Positions 5,642-8,702 of a stretch of 8,702 nucleotides of DNA are shown here, piece after piece. Positions within the stretch are counted from its first letter, which is position 1; every line of letters begins with the position of its first letter. A program made the position numbers and the translations under genes. The DNA is from JBGCDD01 sp045105075 (lineage in GTDB: Bacteria > Pseudomonadota > Alphaproteobacteria > Rhodobacterales > Rhodobacteraceae): assembly GCA_045105075.1 (NCBI GenBank), contig JBGCDD010000010.1, positions 1 through 8,702 on the forward strand, given 5' to 3'. The notes below the pieces were generated by a model. That model searched no databases, was not told where the DNA came from, and saw only the letters and a list, made by a program, of their open reading frames with translations.

Positions 5642-6557
5642 CTGGATAAAAGCTTTCGGCCGGCAATCCGTTGGCCCAAACCAGATCGTGACTGGCGAAC
5701 ATGAAATGATGGAATTGGACCAGTGCCACGTTGGCATCCTGACGGATGTTTTGGCCATCCACACATTCGCGCGCGGCGATCAGAACCTCGGGCGCGTCAA
5801 ACAACAGCCGGTTGATCGCGTCGCGTTGCAGCAGGTGATGGCGCGGTGACACGCACAAATCGGCAAACGGCTGGCCTGCACCAAACGCGTCGGCTTTCAC
5901 CCGCACCGGCAGATCATCCAGGCCGGGAAACAACACCGTGCGGCTCGCTTTCCAGATGATAGGTTGCACGCCATTGTCCAACGTCAACACCGCGTCCCCC
6001 AACCGTAGGTTTTCCACCGGCACCTGCCCGTTTGGTGTGAGGATCAGCGTACCACGTGCAAAACACACCAATTCCCCGTAAGGCGTGCCGCCGCCATCGT
6101 TCTTGAACGCAATCGAATAAGTCGTGCCCGGCAACAACGGCGCATTGGACACAACCATCGTCAGATCGCCCTGGTTTTCGCCCGGACCCGCCGCAACAAA
6201 CAGCAGATCAACCGCGGCGCCTCCACCAATCGGGGTCGCGGTCAGCGTGAACTCGACCTCCAGCACCGCACCGGCCAGCACAACAACCGGGTCCCCATTG
6301 GCATCAGTTGTCTGGATATCGTCGCGCAAAATCTGGTTCAGCGGCGTCCCGTTTGGATCATCCTGAAACCCGTCGTCAAACTCTTCGTCATCATCTAGCA
6401 CATTGATGTCGATGGTTTGGGCTCCCAAAGCCAGCGAGGCTTGCGCGTTTGCGGGCAGTGTAAAAGGACCATTCTGGCCAGGCGTCATCTGATCATTGTC
6501 ATTACCAAAGGAAAAATCGGCGAACAAATAGCCGGTAACCGAACCGCCGTTTGGCAT
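5610..6557 (-). CDS. Hint_2 (Hedgehog/intein-type) domain protein, frameshifted near its C-terminus
   Basis: As read the protein has 315 residues. Residues 1-160 form a beta-rich, Asp/Gly-rich module (an acidic run DDDEEFDDGFQDD at 55-67) with no signal peptide; it resembles secreted roseobacter surface proteins but I cannot name its family. From Cys165 the Hint_2 domain begins: CFARGTLILTPNGQVPVENL (165-184), where Cys165 matches the nucleophile at the first splice position of inteins, then GDAVLTLDNG and VSPRHHLL (236-243, block-B-like His). ANGLPAESFYPG (295-306) is a family-typical late motif. After it the frame is lost: the last ten residues (AQSGSASAV region) are unlike the family, and the expected tail lies in the next frame. 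ATG 6557 is preceded by AAAGGAT about 9 bases away. The role of Hint_2 proteins is unproven; autoproteolysis and secretion are guesses from the domain. Confidence 0.85.
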   Translation of the reverse strand: MPNGGSVTGYLFADFSFGNDNDQMTPGQNGPFTLPANAQASLALGAQTIDINVLDDDEEFDDGFQDDPNGTPLNQILRDDIQTTDANGDPVVVLAGAVLEVEFTLTATPIGGGAAVDLLFVAAGPGENQGDLTMVVSNAPLLPGTTYSIAFKNDGGGTPYGELVCFARGTLILTPNGQVPVENLRLGDAVLTLDNGVQPIIWKASRTVLFPGLDDLPVRVKADAFGAGQPFADLCVSPRHHLLQRDAINRLLFDAPEVLIAARECVDGQNIRQDANVALVQFHHFMFASHDLVWANGLPAESFYPGAQSGSASAV

Positions 6558-6648
6558 GTGACATTATCCTTTTGATACAAAATACGGGTTAACAGGACGC
6601 AGACCGCCTTGGTTAACCACTTGATCAAACGGATAAAGTCAAACCCAG

Positions 6649-6665
6649 GGAAACAGTTTGTTTCC
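6649..6665. repeat. Small inverted repeat upstream of the Hint gene
   Basis: GGAAAC (6649-6654) and GTTTCC (6660-6665) pair perfectly around the five bases AGTTT. It lies in the 183-base gap between the methyltransferase stop and the Hint start. The gap otherwise holds three GGTTAA-type motifs and no recognisable gene. The hairpin has no T-run on the minus strand, so a terminator for the methyltransferase is not supported. Confidence 0.35.
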
Positions 6666-6691
6666 AACAGGTTGGAGGCGCAATTGACACA

Positions 6692-6705
6692 TTAAAACAG
6701 GTTAA
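6692..6705. promoter_or_regulatory. Degenerate CtrA-like box, TTAA-N6-TTAA
   Basis: TTAA (6692-6695) and TTAA (6702-6705) are six bases apart, one short of the CtrA consensus spacing. It sits 135 bases upstream of the Hint gene. The off-by-one spacing makes this a weak call. Confidence 0.15.
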
Positions 6706-6740
6706 TCCGTGTCGTTTTCAGGGCCCTCAACTTTAGCGTG

Positions 6741-7520
6741 TCAGTTTGCGTCGTTTTTCAAAACAAAGGTCACGCCCGACACATCGTATCGGTCTTTGCT
6801 TGGTCCACGCGCCACAGCCAGCGCGCGCAAAACCTCTGGCGGAGGGGCCGCAAAGGCATTGTCCAGACGTTTGACAATGCGCATTGGGGCTGCCTCAAAA
6901 ATCTCGCACAGCCGGGCATAGCCGTAACGGTTTTGCTCGGGCGTCGTGTAAATCCAATCCGCCAGATAGGCCGCAGCCTCCGGCGTCAGCCCGCGTGTTT
7001 CGATCCGCTTGGCCAACGCATCGGTGTCCCCCAGCAGATGCTCCCATTTCTCGATCGGACAGTCTTTGTCCGAAAACCGAAACTGCTGCCCCTCGTATTT
7101 GGTAAACAGATGGTGGCCCTTGCCCGAGGTCCAGATCGGGCCGCCATGCAGATAACACATGCCACCGGGTTTCACGACTTTGGCCAGCTCATCCAGCATC
7201 AGCCAGGACTGCGACACATGTTCAAGCACGGCGATGCCGTAAGCGATGTCAAAACTGTCCGGCTCAAAATGCTGGCTCAGATGGTTGGCGTTGGCCTTGA
7301 TCTTGGTCAGCTGCGGCGACACGTCTTCATGCTCGGGCCAGCCTTTGACAATGTTGATCGTGGTGACATGGCGCGCGCCCGCATCGATCATCATCTGCGC
7401 GCTGGCCTGCCATTGATCGCCGCCGATTTCCAAAACCCGCGCGCCGGCAAAATCAAGATGCGCGCGCGCCACGTCCATATGTTTCAAAATGCCCTGGCGC
7501 ACCGGTTTTTTGTTTTTCAT
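6741..7520 (-). CDS. Class I SAM-dependent methyltransferase, 259 aa
   Basis: The enzyme should transfer a methyl group from S-adenosylmethionine; its substrate is unknown. Motif I, RVLEIGGDQWQA (28-39), is the SAM-binding loop, with the usual G-x-G-x-G replaced by G-G-D-Q. TTINIV (53-58) would be strand beta2 without the typical acidic residue at its end. FDIAYGIAVLEHV (90-102) is motif II and VVKPGGMCYLHG (115-126) motif III, both characteristic of the Methyltransf_11/25 type. GPIWTSGKGHHLF (127-139) recalls a GP-x-W-S-x-x-x-GHH motif in methyltransferases found with surface-glycan genes, a resemblance from memory. GAGGA lies 6 bases before the ATG (plus-strand TCCTC 7527-7531). No glycan genes are visible, so the context does not help. 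It is too short, and lacks the features, to be the DMSP-synthesis methyltransferase DsyB. Confidence 0.88.
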   Translation of the reverse strand: MKNKKPVRQGILKHMDVARAHLDFAGARVLEIGGDQWQASAQMMIDAGARHVTTINIVKGWPEHEDVSPQLTKIKANANHLSQHFEPDSFDIAYGIAVLEHVSQSWLMLDELAKVVKPGGMCYLHGGPIWTSGKGHHLFTKYEGQQFRFSDKDCPIEKWEHLLGDTDALAKRIETRGLTPEAAAYLADWIYTTPEQNRYGYARLCEIFEAAPMRIVKRLDNAFAAPPPEVLRALAVARGPSKDRYDVSGVTFVLKNDAN

Positions 7521-7645
7521 AATCTGTCCTCACACCCTGCACCGCACCACCACCAGATCAAACCCAAGGTTAATTTTCAACCCCAGATAGAACCGCTCGG
7601 CACTAGCTCGCATTCGTCCCCCCAAAAGGTTAACAGCGTCCAACC

Positions 7646-7661
7646 TTAATGGCGCGTTAAC
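7646..7661. promoter_or_regulatory. Candidate CtrA-binding site, TTAA-N7-TTAAC
   Basis: TTAA (7646-7649), seven bases, then TTAAC (7657-7661) matches the full CtrA consensus, including the final C. It lies 126 bases upstream of the methyltransferase start and 261 bases before the hydrolase start. A third GTTAAC half-site lies just to the left (7629-7634). CtrA governs motility and gene-transfer-agent genes in Rhodobacterales; control of these genes is inference. Confidence 0.4.
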
Positions 7662-7692
7662 ACTTGTTTCTGCAGGGGAATTTCACATCTAA

Positions 7693-7709
7693 CTGTGCAT
7701 TTTGTACAG
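7693..7709. repeat. Short dyad, possible operator
   Basis: CTGTGC (7693-7698) faces GTACAG (7704-7709) around the five bases ATTTT. The arms pair throughout except for one G-T wobble in the stem. It could be an operator in the divergent region; no regulator can be named. Confidence 0.25.
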
Positions 7710-7907
7710 ATTTGAAAATCCTGCGCGCGCGCGTCCGGCTCACCCCGTGCAAAGGCGCACAACTGCGCCCCTTTTGCCCGCGCACCCTGCGCCCATGACC
7801 AGCGAACACCGCGTTAACGTCAATGCACGCCGCCGTCACCTCTGCGTGACAGCGATGACACATGCCTTGGCAAGGCCCGCGCAAATCATCACTCTGGTCC
7901 GGTCAGC

Positions 7908-7913
7908 AAGGAG
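7908..7913 (+). promoter_or_regulatory. Ribosome binding site of the hydrolase gene
   Basis: AAGGAG stands 8 bases before ATG 7922 and sets the start of the truncated gene. Confidence 0.8.
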
Positions 7914-7921
7914 TCGCCCAA

Positions 7922-8702
7922 ATGCCCACCGAACGCATCACTTTTCCCGGCCATGACGGCAACAAACTTGCGGCACGGCTCGATCTGCCCGACGGTCCGG
8001 TGCTGGCCACGGCGCTGTTTGCCCATTGCTTTACCTGCTCAAAAGACATCCCCGCCGCACGTCGTATTTCGGCGCGGTTGGCCGGTATGGGCTTTGCGGT
8101 TTTGCGCTTTGATTTTACCGGCCTTGGCCATTCCGAAGGCGAGTTCGCCAACACCTCGTTCAGCTCCAATGTCGCTGATCTGGTGGCGGCCGCGCGCTAT
8201 TTGTCAGGGCGCAACATGGCCCCCAGCATGATCATCGGTCATTCATTGGGCGGCGCGGCAGTTCTAAAAGCCACCAGCGAAATCAATACCTTAAAAGCCG
8301 TCGTAACCATCGGCGCCCCGGCGGATCCGGGCCATGTGGCCCACACATTCGCCGCCGCTCTGCCCCAGATCAAAGCCGAAGGCGAAGCCCAGGTCACGCT
8401 GGGCGGACGCCCGTTTACGCTGCGCCAATCCTTTGTCGATGACATCCAGTCGACCCAGTTGCTGCCTGCAATTGGCACGCTGAACGCAGCACTTTTGGTG
8501 CTGCACGCCCCACGCGATGAAACCGTCAGCATCGACAACGCCAGTCAGATTTTCACCGCGGCCAAACACCCCAAAAGCTTTGTCACCCTCGACAATGCAG
8601 ACCACCTGATCAGCGCCGCCTCAGATGCCGATTACACCGCAGACGTGATCGCCGCATGGGTTGCGCGCTACATCGATCTGGCCCCGCCAGCCCCGCCCCC
8701 CG
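7922..8702 (+). CDS. Alpha/beta hydrolase, probably the N-terminal half of a hydrolase/OsmC fusion (3' end outside window)
   Basis: The frame opens at ATG 7922 and has no stop before the window ends, so 260 residues are visible. The alpha/beta hydrolase triad is complete: nucleophile Ser108 in the elbow GHSLGG (106-111), Asp199 in APRDETV (196-202) and His228 in NADHLI (225-230). HCFTCSKD (35-42) supplies the oxyanion loop, and RFDFTGLGHSEG (62-73) is the usual strand-beta4 region. The opening (ERITFPGHDGNKLAARLDLP) together with HCFTCSKD is typical of bifunctional alpha/beta hydrolase/OsmC proteins. The Pro/Ala-rich stretch from about residue 253 (LAPPAPPP) looks like the linker to an OsmC-type peroxiredoxin domain that would lie beyond the window. 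That second domain is inferred, not seen. OsmC domains reduce organic hydroperoxides; the hydrolase substrate is unknown. Confidence 0.9.
   Translation, partial: MPTERITFPGHDGNKLAARLDLPDGPVLATALFAHCFTCSKDIPAARRISARLAGMGFAVLRFDFTGLGHSEGEFANTSFSSNVADLVAAARYLSGRNMAPSMIIGHSLGGAAVLKATSEINTLKAVVTIGAPADPGHVAHTFAAALPQIKAEGEAQVTLGGRPFTLRQSFVDDIQSTQLLPAIGTLNAALLVLHAPRDETVSIDNASQIFTAAKHPKSFVTLDNADHLISAASDADYTADVIAAWVARYIDLAPPAPPP

Larger units (their letters stand above)
7521..7921. other. 401-bp divergent intergenic region
   Basis: This region separates the leftward methyltransferase from the rightward hydrolase and must hold both promoters, though neither is clear from the sequence. It contains several GGTTAA/GTTAAC motifs (near 7568, 7628, 7655 and 7812), one of which forms a full CtrA-like box, a CTGT/ACAG dyad at 7693-7709, an alternating CG run near 7722-7732 and a small GTCAC/GTGAC dyad (7835-7850). 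No small gene with a ribosome site was found in it. Confidence 0.6.

Noticed and set aside
5610..6557. A splicing intein inside a host protein
   Set aside because: The Cys nucleophile and block-B-like His are present, but there is no C-terminal His-Asn splice junction and no host extein. It fits the stand-alone Hint_2 family.
6741..7520. DsyB-type DMSP synthesis methyltransferase, suggested by the nearby dddP
   Set aside because: DsyB is clearly longer, about 340 residues; this protein has 259 and its motifs are of the general Methyltransf_11/25 type. It also lies on the other strand and is not in an operon with dddP.
6738..7649. Open frame of 303 codons on the plus strand
   Set aside because: It lies opposite the methyltransferase, whose motifs I, II and III and ribosome site are clear. 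The plus-strand translation has no family features.
1..8702. CRISPR arrays, tRNA genes, insertion sequences or phage genes
   Set aside because: I saw no evenly spaced direct repeats, no tRNA cloverleaf, no transposase or integrase motifs and no phage structural proteins.

Overview
The window looks like a chromosomal piece of a marine Roseobacter-group alphaproteobacterium (Rhodobacterales). The evidence is a GC-rich, G/C-ending codon style, a clear DddP-type DMSP lyase, a Hint_2-domain protein of the kind common in roseobacters, an alpha/beta hydrolase of the hydrolase/OsmC fusion type, and TTAA-N7-TTAA (CtrA-like) motifs confined to intergenic DNA. Genus is not resolved.

Layout, left to right. 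(1) Positions 1-576 are the 3' end of type I glutamine synthetase (glnA), closed by a strong intrinsic terminator. (2) A rightward set follows: a 109-aa basic protein of unknown function (793-1122), a GNAT acetyltransferase (1162-1611), a secreted MltB-like lytic transglycosylase (1672-2475) and a 297-aa protein of unknown function with two C-terminal membrane segments (2683-3576). (3) A gene-poor stretch (3577-4140) holds a possible small RNA ending in an intrinsic terminator, two smaller inverted repeats and a REP/BIME-like pair of palindromic units with a perfect 26-bp inverted repeat. (4) dddP (4141-5481) encodes DMSP lyase, with every expected metal ligand and the catalytic Asp in place. 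(5) Converging on dddP, and overlapping its end by 14 bp if the frame is restored, is a Hint_2-domain gene on the minus strand. One extra G in a GGGG run shifts its C-terminal reading frame. (6) Also on the minus strand is a class I SAM-dependent methyltransferase (6741-7520). (7) After a 401-bp intergenic stretch, an alpha/beta hydrolase (probably the front half of a hydrolase/OsmC fusion) starts at 7922 and runs off the window.

The genes do not form one evident pathway. The region reads as ordinary roseobacter chromosome: nitrogen assimilation (glnA), cell-wall turnover (transglycosylase), DMSP cleavage to DMS and acrylate (dddP), and several accessory proteins. I saw no phage genes, transposases, CRISPR arrays or tRNA genes. 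The most interesting items are the structured region upstream of dddP, the frameshifted Hint gene, and the candidate CtrA sites. I did not find convincing evidence of a wholly new multi-gene system.
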